Positions 43,723-52,237 of a DNA stretch of 64,000 nt are shown piece after piece. A program made the position numbers and the translations under genes. The DNA comes from an uncultured Luteitalea sp. (GTDB taxonomy: Bacteria > Acidobacteriota > Vicinamibacteria > Vicinamibacterales > Vicinamibacteraceae). The notes below the pieces were generated by a model. It did no database searches. It was not told the DNA's origin and saw only the letters and a list, made by a program, of their open reading frames with translations. The stretch's first letter is position 1; each line of letters begins with the position of its first letter. The stretch is from assembly GCA_934541105.1 (NCBI GenBank), contig CAKTDA010000002.1, forward strand, positions 372,001-436,000, given 5' to 3'.

Positions 43723-45165
43723 ATGCGCGCCTCCCGCTTCATCGTCTCGAGCCCGGTCCCGGGCACGGCCGAGACCTTCCTGTTCAACTCGCTCACCGAC
43801 TCCCAGATCGTCGTGTCGGACGACGTCGTGCAGCTGATCGGCGCCGTGGACCGCGGCGAGCTGACGCAACCGGATGCCACCGCGCGTGAAGCCATCGCGC
43901 AGCTCACCGATCTCGGGTTCCTCGTCGAGAGCCGAGAGGCCGAGGACGCCGAACTCGAAGCGTTCTTCCGGGATCTCCGCGAGGACGCCACGCAACTGCG
44001 GGTCACGCTCCTCACGACGCTTCAGTGCAACTTCGCCTGCGACTACTGCATCCAGGGCGATCACGCCGACTACAACACGACGGCCGCGAAGATGTCGCTC
44101 GACACCGCGTCGCGCGTCGCCGACTGGATGGAGTCGCGGCTCGACGCACTCGGCTCGCCCCGCTTCACGCTGACCTTCTTCGGCGGCGAGCCCCTGCTGA
44201 ACCTGCCCGTCGTCTATGCCCTCGCCGAGCGGATGTGGAACGCCTGCACGCAGCGCGGCGTGGCGATGCGCATCAACATCATCACGAACGGCCTGCTGCT
44301 CACCGAGGCCGTCGTGGACCGCCTCCTGCCGTACGGCCTCGCCGGCGTGAAGATCACGCTCGACGGCGATCGTGCCACCCACGATCGCCTCCGGCCCCTG
44401 CGCGGCGGCCAGGGCACCTTCGACCGCATCGTCGCCAACATGGCCGCGGTTGCCCCGAAGGTCCGCCTGAGCATCGGCGGCAACTTCGACGTCGAGAGTG
44501 CAGAGTCCTATCCGGAGTTACTCGATTTCCTTCGCAGCCAGTCCTTTGCCGGACGGATTGCCAAGGTGGCGTTCAAGCCCATCATTCGCGGGCCGAATAC
44601 AGGGAAGCCCGGCGCGTCGCCACGACAGGCGACGCCGGACGGGCGACGGCTGATTCCGCTCACGCGTGTGGATGCGGCCGCCGCACCGCTCGGCGGCACC
44701 TGCCAGACGGCCGCGGGCAACGGCGGGGGCATGTCGTCGCCGTGCGACACATGCCAGGTGGTGGACGAACGCATGTCGTGGCTCAGGGCGGAGACCCGGG
44801 CGCGCGGCTTCGAGACAGTGGACGGGCTGCACATGGGCCCGTGCGAGCTGCATCGAAAGCACGCCTACACCATCGGCCCGGAGGGGTCGCTGTATCCCTG
44901 CCCGGGGTTCACGGGCGAGCCGGCGCTCCGGATCGGCCACGTCCTGCCCGCGCACGATGCCGGGTTCGCACCGGCCCGGACGCGGTTCGACGCCCACGAG
45001 CCATGGCGCGCCTGTGGCGACTGCGCGCTGATCCCTGTGTGCGGCGGCGGGTGTTCCGCAGCCTCGCACAACGAGCAGGGAGACCTCGGCAAGCCGAGCT
45101 GTCATCGCCCGAGCATGCTGACCGCGCTCGGGGAGATGGCCGCCGCAGCCGGCGTCCCCGTCTGA
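43723..45165 (+). CDS. Radical SAM/SPASM peptide maturase
   Basis: 480 residues from ATG 43723. Residues ~1-85 form an N-terminal domain (FNSLTDSQIVVSDDVVQLI ... AIAQLTDLGFLV) like the leader-recognition regions of peptide-modifying rSAM enzymes. The radical SAM cluster CNFACDYC is C102/C106/C109, followed by LTFFGGEPLLN and IITNGLLL. The C-terminal SPASM region is Cys-rich: GTCQTA, SSPCDTC, YPCPGF, CGDCALIPVCGGGC and SCHRP, enough for two auxiliary Fe-S clusters. It is immediately followed by a 35-residue peptide gene, so I take it as a RiPP maturase, probably forming a C-C or thioether cross-link. An anaerobic sulfatase-maturase role is less likely, since no sulfatase is near. Confidence 0.88.
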   Translation: MRASRFIVSSPVPGTAETFLFNSLTDSQIVVSDDVVQLIGAVDRGELTQPDATAREAIAQLTDLGFLVESREAEDAELEAFFRDLREDATQLRVTLLTTLQCNFACDYCIQGDHADYNTTAAKMSLDTASRVADWMESRLDALGSPRFTLTFFGGEPLLNLPVVYALAERMWNACTQRGVAMRINIITNGLLLTEAVVDRLLPYGLAGVKITLDGDRATHDRLRPLRGGQGTFDRIVANMAAVAPKVRLSIGGNFDVESAESYPELLDFLRSQSFAGRIAKVAFKPIIRGPNTGKPGASPRQATPDGRRLIPLTRVDAAAAPLGGTCQTAAGNGGGMSSPCDTCQVVDERMSWLRAETRARGFETVDGLHMGPCELHRKHAYTIGPEGSLYPCPGFTGEPALRIGHVLPAHDAGFAPARTRFDAHEPWRACGDCALIPVCGGGCSAASHNEQGDLGKPSCHRPSMLTALGEMAAAAGVPV

Positions 45166-45212
45166 CGCGCCGCGGCATGCCGCCGCGGCCCGTAATCATC
45201 CAGGAGATCTGC

Positions 45213-45320
45213 ATGACCATCCGGATCGTCAAGCGTGGGGTCGCCAAGGATCGGCCCTTCTGCCCCCTGCTCATCGACTACCCGTACGAGCAACCGGAAA
45301 CCCGGACCGACGGCAAGTAG
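45213..45320 (+). CDS. Small precursor peptide for the radical SAM maturase (RiPP candidate)
   Basis: 35 residues from ATG 45213, with a strong RBS (AGGAG, 7 nt upstream), 47 bp after the maturase stop. Residues 1-14 are basic (MTIRIVKRGVAKDR). Residues 15-28 carry the single Cys17 and aromatic residues (RPFCPLLIDYPYEQP: F16, C17, Y23, Y25). The tail is polar and acidic/mixed. There is no signal peptide and no GG leader-cleavage motif. Candidate modification sites are Cys17 (thioether) or F16/Y23/Y25 (cyclophane). A hairpin follows directly. I do not recognise the family. Confidence 0.75.
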   Translation: MTIRIVKRGVAKDRPFCPLLIDYPYEQPETRTDGK

Positions 45321-45324
45321 GGAG

Positions 45325-45352
45325 CCCTGCGTCACGCGCAGGGAGCAACTCC
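45325..45352 (+). promoter_or_regulatory. Tandem hairpins after the peptide gene
   Basis: CCCTGCG (45325-45331) pairs with CGCAGGG (45337-45343) over a 5-nt loop, and GGAG-CAA-CTCC (45342-45352) forms a second small stem just after it. No T-run follows, so it looks like an attenuator or mRNA-stabilising processing site that would raise peptide output over the downstream genes. Confidence 0.5.
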
Positions 45353-45385
45353 TGCGCAAGTCGTGATACAAGCAGCGTCGGCGGT

Positions 45386-45405
45386 CGTGCCGTTGAGCAG
45401 GCACG
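45386..45405 (+). promoter_or_regulatory. Inverted repeat before the lipoprotein gene
   Basis: CGTGCC and GGCACG flank 8 nt, 16 bp before the GTG at 45421. Possible leader structure of the substrate-binding protein gene. Confidence 0.3.
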
Positions 45406-45420
45406 TCCGTCGGCTGCCGC

Positions 45421-46935
45421 GTGAGCTCCCCCACTACCTGCCGCCCTGGCCTGCACATCGTCCGGCGCCGCGTGGCGTCGTGGCCCGTGGTGTGCCTCGT
45501 GGCAGCACTGTCGGTGCCGTCGCTCGCCTGCCGCGAGCCGGCCGCCAGCCATGACCCCGCGGCAAGCCACATCGCCATCGGGTTCCCCAACGCCGACACC
45601 CCCTTCGGACCCATCGTCTTCAGCCTGACGACGACGCGGCTGCTCCGCATGGATCAGGCCGGCCACGAACGTCCCGAGCTGTTCGAGCACTGGGAATCCT
45701 CGCCCGACGGCCGCACGTGGACGTTCACGATCGGCGACCATGCGCGCTTCGAGGACGGTCGCGAGGTGACCGCCGATCACGTCGTGCCGCTCCTGCGCGA
45801 TGCCGTGGCCACGCCAGACATCTCTCCCGGACTGTGGTCGGTCAGCAGCGTGGAAGCCGCCGGTCCCCGGCAGGTGCGCGTCGTCCTGCGCGAGGCCACC
45901 AGCCTCCTCCTCGAAGGCCTGTCGATCGTCAGTGCGCTGCCTGCGGGACCGTATCGTGCCCCACAGGCCGACGCCGAGGTCGTCTCGCTCGAAGCCTCCG
46001 GCCAGGAGTCGGGCGGCGCTCCCGAGATCGCGTCGGTGGCCCTGCGCCGGTACGACACGCCGCGCGCGGCCGTCGCCGCCCTCCTGCGCGAGGAGGTGGA
46101 CGTCCTCTACGAGGTGCCCAACGAGTCGCGCGACCTGCTCGCCGCGCAGGACGGCGTGCAGGTCTACCCGCACGTCAAGCCCTACGTCGTCACGCTCGGC
46201 CTGAATCACCGCCACCCGGTGCTCGCACGCCGGCGCGTGCGCCTCGCGATGAACGCCCTCGTCGACCGCGACGCGATCGTCCGGGAGGCGGGCGGCGGAG
46301 AACCTGCGGCCGACATGATCTGGCTGCAGCACTGGTCGCATCCGCACACCGCCGACGCCGAATGGCTCCGTGTGGATCGGGAGCGGGCGCGCGCGATGCT
46401 CGACGCCGAAGGGCTCCCGGTGAGCCACGGTCCAGACGGCGCCGAACGGCCACGCCTGCGGCTCCGGTGCCTCGTGGTGGACCACCCCACGATCGCCAGG
46501 GTTGCCGGGCAGCTGCAGCGCCTCTACGCGCAGGAAGGCATCCTGCTCGACCTCGAATCGGTCCCCCTGCGGGCCCTGCCTGCGCGCCTGGCCGACGGCG
46601 ACTTCGAGACATTCCTCTCGCCCATCGTCACCGGCTTCGGCCTTGCCGTGCCGTACCTGTACCTCGGCGACCACGACCGCCCGAGGATGGTGGACCTCGG
46701 CTATCGCGCCGCGGCAGGCGCCGCCGAACGCGTCCGCCGAGCCGCCGACGACGATGCGCTCATCGAGGCGATTGCGGACCTGCACCACGTGCTGCTCGAG
46801 GACCCGCCGGCCGTCCACCTCTATTGGGAGCAGACGAGCCGGGCGATAGGCCCGCGTGTGCGCGTGCCCGTGGACTCCGACCCCGACGTGCTCGGCTCGC
46901 TGGCGCGCTGGACGGTCGCCGAGAGCGGGCGATGA
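45421..46935 (+). CDS. Family-5 (DppA/OppA-type) peptide-binding lipoprotein, no ABC permease partner
   Basis: 504 residues from GTG 45421; the start has a weak RBS. Lipoprotein signal with lipobox PSLAC (Cys37). SBP_bac_5 features: FEHWESSPDGRTWTFTIGDHARFEDGREVTADHV, VTLGLNHRHPVLARRRVRLAMNALVDRDAIVREAGGGEPA and the RARAMLDAEG helix. Such proteins bind oligopeptides or nickel/heme outside the cytoplasmic membrane. No ABC permease or ATPase genes are near; instead its stop overlaps the start of a histidine kinase (ATGA). That suggests a sensory rather than uptake role, with the matured peptide as a natural candidate ligand. Confidence 0.88.
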   Translation: MSSPTTCRPGLHIVRRRVASWPVVCLVAALSVPSLACREPAASHDPAASHIAIGFPNADTPFGPIVFSLTTTRLLRMDQAGHERPELFEHWESSPDGRTWTFTIGDHARFEDGREVTADHVVPLLRDAVATPDISPGLWSVSSVEAAGPRQVRVVLREATSLLLEGLSIVSALPAGPYRAPQADAEVVSLEASGQESGGAPEIASVALRRYDTPRAAVAALLREEVDVLYEVPNESRDLLAAQDGVQVYPHVKPYVVTLGLNHRHPVLARRRVRLAMNALVDRDAIVREAGGGEPAADMIWLQHWSHPHTADAEWLRVDRERARAMLDAEGLPVSHGPDGAERPRLRLRCLVVDHPTIARVAGQLQRLYAQEGILLDLESVPLRALPARLADGDFETFLSPIVTGFGLAVPYLYLGDHDRPRMVDLGYRAAAGAAERVRRAADDDALIEAIADLHHVLLEDPPAVHLYWEQTSRAIGPRVRVPVDSDPDVLGSLARWTVAESGR

Positions 46936-48650
46936 TTCCCATCACGCGACGGATGGCGCTGCTCGTCACGACCGCTGCGGTCGTCCCGCTCGTCGGCTTC
47001 GGCATCGTCGCCGGACGCACCTTGAGCAAGTCCACCCGGGATTCGGTCGTCGAGAGCCGGCGGGCGATTGCCGCCCGCGCCGCAATCGCCATCGAGCTGT
47101 ATCTCGAGGCCAGCACACGGCTCGTGCAGTCGGCCGGTGCCGACCTGCAGGCCATGGGGCTGTCGCCCGAGCAACAGGGTCGCGTGCTCCGCAATCACGT
47201 GCGGCTGATGAAGGAGATCCGCTCGATCACGCTGTACGACGCGGAGGGTCAACCCCTCGCGAGCAGCGAGATCGGGCCGACGCTGCCCGCGGTCGACACA
47301 CCACCAACGAGTGGCCGCACGACGATGATGCCCGTGGACCTCGATGCCGACGGGCTGCCGCGTACGCGGATGAAGGTGCCCCTCGACGAGGCGCTCGCCG
47401 CGTACCTCGTCGCGGAACTCAGGCTCGAGCAGTTGTGGCAGCTCGTCGACGGCATCAAGGTGGGCACGACCGGTCGCGCGTACCTCGTGGACGAGAAGGA
47501 ACGCATCATCGCCGACGGGCGCCCGGGAGGGCCCGCACGGATCGCCCGCGGCGCGACGCTCGGCGCCGACCATCCCCTCGCCCGTCGTGACACGCCTGCC
47601 GATGCGGTCTATCGGCAGGACGGCACCGAGGTGCTGACGGTCTCGAGCGAGCCGGTGCCCGTCGCACAGTGGCGCGTCCTCATCGAGCAGCCCGCGGACG
47701 ATGCGTTCGCCCCGGCGCGGCGCCTCGAGCAGCAGCTGCTGCTGTTCGTGTCGCTGGCGCTGCTTGCAAACGTCGGCATCGGCATCTGGTTCGGACGATC
47801 GTTGCTGCGGCCGATCTCAGACCTGCTCTCGGCCATCCAGGCCATCGGCGAGGGCCGCCTCGATCGACGCGTCCACATCACGCGCGACGACGAGTTCATG
47901 CTGCTCGGCGATGCGGTCAACGCGATGGCCGACAGGCTCGGCGAACTCCAGCAGGAAGCCCTGCGGCAGGAGCGGCAGGCGATGTTCGGCCGCATTGCCG
48001 CGGGGCTCGTCCACGACCTCTCGCACCCCATCCAGAACATCAACAACAACTGCAAGCTCGTGCTCCAGATGCACGACGACCCCGAGTACCGGGCGACGTT
48101 CGCGCGGCTGGTGAAGCGGGAGTTCTCGACGATTCAGCGCACCTTCGAGGACCTTCGCAACCTCGCGCGCCCCATCCCGCTCGAGAAGTTCCCGATCGAC
48201 GCCGGCAAGCTGACGTCCGATGTCGTCGAGCGGATGCAGGCCCAGGCGGCGGTGGCTGGCGTGACGGTGGCGGCAGGAACGGCCCCGCCAGACCCCCATT
48301 ACATCGAGGGCGACCTGTTCGCGCTGGGTCGCGTGCTGCGCAACCTCGTCCTCAACGCACTGCAGGCAACGCCGCCGGGCGGGCGGGTGTGGATCGAGGT
48401 GTCGGGTGACGTCGCGGGCCGGGTGCAGTTGCGCGTGTCGGACACGGGCTGCGGGATTCCCCCGGATCGCATGCAGGCGATCTTCGAGGACTTCGTGACG
48501 ACGAAGCGGCGGGGTCTCGGCCTCGGGCTCGCCATCTCGCGCAAGATCGTCGAGCAGCTCGGCGGAACGATCACCGTGGAGAGCACGGTGGGCGAAGGCA
48601 GCCGGTTCACGCTGACCTTCCCGAGACTGGCGCGGATCACGGCGGCGTGA
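46932..48650 (+). CDS. Membrane histidine kinase (dCACHE-HAMP-HisKA-HATPase)
   Basis: 572 residues. N-terminal membrane helix (MALLVTTAAVVPLVGFGIVAG), a ~240-residue periplasmic dCACHE-like region (LMKEIRSITLYDAEGQPLASS, GTTGRAYLVDEKERIIADGR), second helix (LLLFVSLALLANVGIGIWFG), HAMP (LLRPISDLLSAIQAIGEGRLDRRV). Phospho-acceptor H361 in GLVHDLSHPIQNI, N-box NLVLNALQATP, G boxes DTGCGIP and GLGLGLAI. The HDLSHP H-box is unusual (HEINNP or HDFNN are common). Overlaps the peptide-binding lipoprotein gene by 4 bp; likely partner of the response regulator at 42111. Confidence 0.93.
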   Translation: MIPITRRMALLVTTAAVVPLVGFGIVAGRTLSKSTRDSVVESRRAIAARAAIAIELYLEASTRLVQSAGADLQAMGLSPEQQGRVLRNHVRLMKEIRSITLYDAEGQPLASSEIGPTLPAVDTPPTSGRTTMMPVDLDADGLPRTRMKVPLDEALAAYLVAELRLEQLWQLVDGIKVGTTGRAYLVDEKERIIADGRPGGPARIARGATLGADHPLARRDTPADAVYRQDGTEVLTVSSEPVPVAQWRVLIEQPADDAFAPARRLEQQLLLFVSLALLANVGIGIWFGRSLLRPISDLLSAIQAIGEGRLDRRVHITRDDEFMLLGDAVNAMADRLGELQQEALRQERQAMFGRIAAGLVHDLSHPIQNINNNCKLVLQMHDDPEYRATFARLVKREFSTIQRTFEDLRNLARPIPLEKFPIDAGKLTSDVVERMQAQAAVAGVTVAAGTAPPDPHYIEGDLFALGRVLRNLVLNALQATPPGGRVWIEVSGDVAGRVQLRVSDTGCGIPPDRMQAIFEDFVTTKRRGLGLGLAISRKIVEQLGGTITVESTVGEGSRFTLTFPRLARITAA

Positions 48651-48666
48651 GTACGGCCGGCAGGGA

Positions 48667-48701
48667 AAAGGCCCCGTCCGAGGTCGTCGGGCGGGGCCTT
48701 T
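48667..48701. terminator. Strong bidirectional rho-independent-type terminator
   Basis: AAAGGCCCCG (48667-48676) pairs with CGGGGCCTTT (48692-48701); inner CCGA/TCGG extend the stem. The A-run on one side and T-run on the other let it work in both directions, for the kinase operon (+) and hup (-). Confidence 0.85.
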
Positions 48702-48725
48702 CGTGCTTCCTGGAGTGACGGGGTG

Positions 48726-49025
48726 CTACTTGCGCGGCATGACGGCGTCCTTCATGGCCTTCACCACGGTCGCCTTCACGCGCGTCTTGGCCGGGATCTT
48801 GATCGGCTCGCCCGTGGCGGGGTTGCGGCCCATGCGCGCCTTGCTCTTGCGCACCGACAGCTTCACGACGCCGGGGAGCGTGAACTCGCCCGAGCGCTTC
48901 AGTTCCTTCTCGGCGAGCGCCGCGAGCTCGTCGAACCAGTCACGCACCTCGGTGCGCTTCACCTCGAACTTGTCAGCGAAGAACGCAAAGAGCGCCGACT
49001 TGGTCATCTTCTGGGCCTGGGCCAT
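48726..49025 (-). CDS. HU-family DNA-binding protein
   Basis: 99 residues, GGGGAG RBS upstream. Dimerisation helices at the start (MTKSALFAFFADKFEVKRTEVRDWFDELAALAEKELKRSG), beta arms with GRNPATGEPIKIPAKTRVKA and the closing helix VVKAMKDAVMPRK. It binds and bends DNA as a dimer. The N-terminal half is more divergent than classical HupA/B. Confidence 0.9.
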   Translation of the reverse strand: MAQAQKMTKSALFAFFADKFEVKRTEVRDWFDELAALAEKELKRSGEFTLPGVVKLSVRKSKARMGRNPATGEPIKIPAKTRVKATVVKAMKDAVMPRK

Positions 49026-49195
49026 CCGCTTGTCTCCCCTAAATGCACGCGCGCGAGTTGCTGAAGCGGGCCTCGATTTCGTGGCGCGCGTGACACGACG
49101 TCGGGCAGGAACGCAATGGCCGGTATGCTAGCGACAAGCGAAACACGTGTCAATCGGCCAGAAATCGTCACTTTCGCGGATGTACACTCGAACGC
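49026..49195. other. Divergent hup-queF promoter region
   Basis: 170 bp without an ORF. It holds the hup Shine-Dalgarno at its left end and the queF -10 box at its right end. I see no preQ1 riboswitch; queF appears leaderless. Confidence 0.5.
49183..49188 (+). promoter_or_regulatory. -10 box TACACT, 7 nt before start codon (leaderless type)
   Basis: TACACT ends 7 nt before ATG 49196 of queF; no Shine-Dalgarno. Confidence 0.5.
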
Positions 49196-49540
49196 ATGGC
49201 TGGTTCCGGCATCGAGACCTTTCCCAACCCGCGTCCAGGGCGCCCTTACGAGATCGACACGCGCTGCCCGGAGTTCACGTCGATGTGCCCGAAGACGGGA
49301 CTGCCGGACTTCGGCGAGATCCGCATCACGTACGTCCCCGACGCGACGTGCATCGAGCTGAAGTCGTTGAAGTACTACCTGCTCGACTTCCGGAACAAGG
49401 GCGTGTTCTACGAGGCGCTGACCAACCAGATCCTCGATGATCTCGTCGCTGCATGCGCGCCGATCCGCATGACCGTCGTCGGTGACTTCACGCCGCGCGG
49501 CGGCATCCGCACGTCGGTCACGGCGTCGTACGAGAAGTAG
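49196..49540 (+). CDS. queF: NADPH-dependent 7-cyano-7-deazaguanine reductase QueF
   Basis: 114 residues, the short (unimodular, YkvM-like) form. Catalytic Cys and Asp in EFTSMCPKTGLPDFG, the NADPH-binding ELKSLKYYLLDFRNKG and a VVGDFTPRGGIRT strand. It reduces preQ0 to preQ1 in queuosine synthesis. No queC/D/E genes are adjacent. Confidence 0.95.
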   Translation: MAGSGIETFPNPRPGRPYEIDTRCPEFTSMCPKTGLPDFGEIRITYVPDATCIELKSLKYYLLDFRNKGVFYEALTNQILDDLVAACAPIRMTVVGDFTPRGGIRTSVTASYEK

Positions 49541-49573
49541 GTCCGCGCGTCGGACACGTCGATCGATTCGCAG

Positions 49574-49592
49574 GCGTCGACGTTCACATCGA
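49574..49592. promoter_or_regulatory. Second copy of the 5402 palindrome sequence
   Basis: GCGTCGACGTTCACATCGAA matches the site at 5401-5420 (GCGTCGATGTTCACATCGAC) with two mismatches. It lies in the 81-bp gap between queF and the Smr gene and remains an imperfect palindrome. Confidence 0.4.
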
Positions 49593-49621
49593 AGCTCACG
49601 CTCACCCTCACCGACACTCCC

Positions 49622-49879
49622 ATGACCCACGTCGTGCCGATCGGTCCGGAGTTCGACCTGCACCCGTTCGCGCCGCGCGACATCCCGGACGTCGTCGACG
49701 CGTACCTCGAGGAGGCGCATGCCCGCGGCTTGCGCGAGGTGCGACTCGTGCACGGTCGCGGCATCGGCGTCCAGCGCGCCCGCGTGCAGCAGGTCCTCCG
49801 CGATCACCCGCTCGTCGCCTCGTTCGAGGACGACCCGCGCAGCCATCTCGGCGCCACGTTCGTGACGCTGCGCGCCTGA
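49622..49879 (+). CDS. Smr/MutS2-C domain protein
   Basis: 85 residues, a stand-alone Smr domain: DLHPFAPRDIPDVVDAYLEEA, then the LVHGRGIGVQRARVQQVL loop and a closing HLGATFVTL. Smr domains bind and can nick branched DNA or cleave RNA. The first motif is DLHPF rather than the DLHG of MutS2. Confidence 0.85.
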   Translation: MTHVVPIGPEFDLHPFAPRDIPDVVDAYLEEAHARGLREVRLVHGRGIGVQRARVQQVLRDHPLVASFEDDPRSHLGATFVTLRA

Positions 49880-50014
49880 CACGCCGCGCGACGGCATCCA
49901 CATTGCTCTCCCACAGCGACGGGCGTCGCGATCGGTCGAATTCTCGAAGGATTTCTGCGATCGCGCCGCGTGACGTGGCAATGACTGCCACGCAGTCCGC
50001 AAGGGAGATCGCAG
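49880..50014. other. Promoter gap before helicase/methyltransferase operon
   Basis: 135 bp without a gene. A perfect inverted repeat CGTGGCA/TGCCACG (49974-49992) precedes the RBS AAGGGAG of the helicase gene and may be an operator, as many restriction-like systems are controlled at their promoter. Confidence 0.5.
49974..49992. promoter_or_regulatory. 7-bp-arm inverted repeat upstream of helicase gene
   Basis: CGTGGCA-ATGAC-TGCCACG, 23 bp before ATG 50015 and just upstream of its Shine-Dalgarno. Possible operator; no C-protein gene is visible. Confidence 0.4.
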
Positions 50015-52237
50015 ATGCTGCACACACGCGTGCGCTGCCGCGCGAGGGTGTGGGACGTCCTCGACGTGCACGAGGCGACCGACGCCACGACATGGCACCT
50101 GCTGCGCGATCACGACACGCCTCGACTCATTGCGTCCCCGCCAGACCGCGTCGAGCCGATGCCGGTGCGCACGCGGCCGGCGGGCCGGCGAGCATGGGCT
50201 CGCCATGTGCTGGCCTCGACTCGCACGGCGCCGTCATGGTGGCCCGTACGTGCCGAGCGCCTGCCGATCACGCTCGTGCCCTGGCAACTCGTGCCCGCGA
50301 TGCTGGTGCTCTCCGGCCATCATCGCCGTCTGCTGCTCGCCGACGAAGTGGGCATGGGCAAGACCATCCAGGCGGCGGTGCTGCTGCAGGAGATCCACGC
50401 GCGCGATGCCGCCGCCTGCACGCTCGCGATCGTGCCCGCCGGCCTGCTCGCGCAGTGGCAGGACGAACTGCGCACGAAGGTCGGCCTCGATGCCGTGCTG
50501 CTCGACGCCGATGCCCTCCGGCGCGAAGCCGCTCGACCCTCCTCCGACGTCGATGCCTCGAGGGCCGGCGCCTGCTGGCTCGTGTCGATCGACATGCTGC
50601 GCCAGGCCGATGTCGTGTCGCTGCTCGCGCGCACGCCATGGACGCTGCTCGTCGTCGACGAAGCCCACCTCGCCGCTCCGGGCACCGCGCGTCTCACCGC
50701 CGTGCAGCGGGTCGCGGCAGCAAGCGCGCGCGCCCTGCTGCTCTCGGCCACGCCGACCGCAGGTGGACCGCAGGGACTCACGACGCTGCGTGCCATCGGC
50801 GAACGCCCACACGAACGACCCATGGCCGTGGCGCGACGGCCTGCCGCCCTGCTGGCGCGGCCGGCGCGCCGTACGCATGTGCAGCGCATCCGCCTCGACG
50901 CCGCGCACGAGGCCGTGTGTGCCCGCCTCGACAGGTTCGCGGACCGCGCACGGCGCGAGTACGGTGCCTCGGGGCTGCTGCCGGCGCTGGTGCTGCGCCG
51001 ACGAGCGTGTTCGTCGCCGGCCGCGCTCATCCGCTCGCTCGAACGCCGGCTCGACGTGCTCGCCACGTCATCAGTGCCGGCACTCGATTCCCCGCCCGGC
51101 CTCTTCGACATGCTGGCCGGCCAGGACGAAGAGGACGAGCTCCTGCGCCTGCCGGCATGGCGCGACGAACGGCGCGAGCGGGCCGAGCTCGAGGCAGTGC
51201 TCCGCGACGCGCGGGCGCTCGATCCCGTCGGCCGCAAGCTGGACATCCTCTCGCGCCTCGTCACGCGCGTGGCCGAACCAATCATCGTCTTCACCAGCTA
51301 CGTGGACACGCTCCGCGCGCTGCGCAACCGCCTCACCGCCCGCCGCATCGTCATCGTCCACGGCAGCCAGCCGGATGCGATCCGCGCGGATGCGATTGCG
51401 GCGTTCTGCGATGGCGACGCCGACCTGCTGCTGACGACCGATGCATCGGCCGAAGGGCTCAACCTCCAGGCTCGGTGCCGGTTCGTCATCCACACGGACC
51501 TGCCACCGTCGGCGCGCGTGCTCGAACAGCGCATCGGCCGCGTCGATCGCTACGGCCAGTCGCGGCGGGTGCACGCGGTGCTGCTCGCAAGCTGCACCGA
51601 GGAAGACAACGCCACGCTCGATCGCCTCACCCGACGATCGCTCGACGAAGAAGCATGGCTGGGCCCGATGACGGGCGACGGGGTCCGTCGCACACGGGTT
51701 GCAATGCGAGTACTCACGGCCCGCCGCGCACCCGACGTACCAGATGCGAGCCGCGCGCCGACGCGTCGCCAGGCTGACGTCGCGACCTGCGCCCTCGCGC
51801 CATCGCGATACCGTCGGCTGGCGGCGCGGCTCCGACTGCCCACGGCCGCGCGCGCGCTGTGGGTCGGCACACTGACGGTCACAGGGGATGCACCACTCTC
51901 GTCGTCGGCATGGCCCGTGGTGCTCGCGAGCCGCTCGCCGCGGCCACCGACATCGCTCGCCGCATGGCAGGCCCTGCTGCCCGGAACGGTGCGGCGTGCC
52001 ATGCGGCTCGTGCGTCGGATGCACGAGTGGGCGAGCGCGGCCGAAGATGCGGCGCGAGTGGAACGATCGCGTCACGACGGCGACCTGTTCGGGATGGGCA
52101 CCCCTGGACGACGGCACGTCGGGTACGCACATGCCTCATCGCCCATCGGCACACGCCGCGGCACGACGTGGGTGCACGCGCAACCACACGGTGTCCTCGT
52201 CTGCCGCGAACCCGGCGGCGCAGGCAGTGCGTCGTGA
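50015..52237 (+). CDS. SNF2-family DNA helicase (DrmD-like), first gene of two-gene defence-type system
   Basis: 740 residues. Two RecA lobes: Walker A ADEVGMGKT (110-117), VVDEAH (DEAH 215-218), LLLSATPT, and in lobe two IIVFTSYVDTLRALR, TTDASAEGLNLQ and QRIGRVDRYGQ (motif VI). The C-terminal ~200 residues are Arg/Ala-rich and unassigned. SNF2 ATPases of this kind translocate on duplex DNA and occur in DISARM (DrmD) and restriction-like systems. The stop overlaps the methyltransferase start (GTGA), so the products are probably one complex. No nuclease domain is visible. Confidence 0.88.
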   Translation: MLHTRVRCRARVWDVLDVHEATDATTWHLLRDHDTPRLIASPPDRVEPMPVRTRPAGRRAWARHVLASTRTAPSWWPVRAERLPITLVPWQLVPAMLVLSGHHRRLLLADEVGMGKTIQAAVLLQEIHARDAAACTLAIVPAGLLAQWQDELRTKVGLDAVLLDADALRREAARPSSDVDASRAGACWLVSIDMLRQADVVSLLARTPWTLLVVDEAHLAAPGTARLTAVQRVAAASARALLLSATPTAGGPQGLTTLRAIGERPHERPMAVARRPAALLARPARRTHVQRIRLDAAHEAVCARLDRFADRARREYGASGLLPALVLRRRACSSPAALIRSLERRLDVLATSSVPALDSPPGLFDMLAGQDEEDELLRLPAWRDERRERAELEAVLRDARALDPVGRKLDILSRLVTRVAEPIIVFTSYVDTLRALRNRLTARRIVIVHGSQPDAIRADAIAAFCDGDADLLLTTDASAEGLNLQARCRFVIHTDLPPSARVLEQRIGRVDRYGQSRRVHAVLLASCTEEDNATLDRLTRRSLDEEAWLGPMTGDGVRRTRVAMRVLTARRAPDVPDASRAPTRRQADVATCALAPSRYRRLAARLRLPTAARALWVGTLTVTGDAPLSSSAWPVVLASRSPRPPTSLAAWQALLPGTVRRAMRLVRRMHEWASAAEDAARVERSRHDGDLFGMGTPGRRHVGYAHASSPIGTRRGTTWVHAQPHGVLVCREPGGAGSAS

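Noticed and set aside
43723..45165. Anaerobic sulfatase maturase or PqqE
   Set aside because: No sulfatase or pqq genes nearby, and a short peptide gene follows directly; the N-terminal domain also differs from anSME.
49026..49195. preQ1 riboswitch before queF
   Set aside because: The -10 box lies 7 nt before ATG, leaving no leader for an aptamer; no H-type pseudoknot pattern seen.
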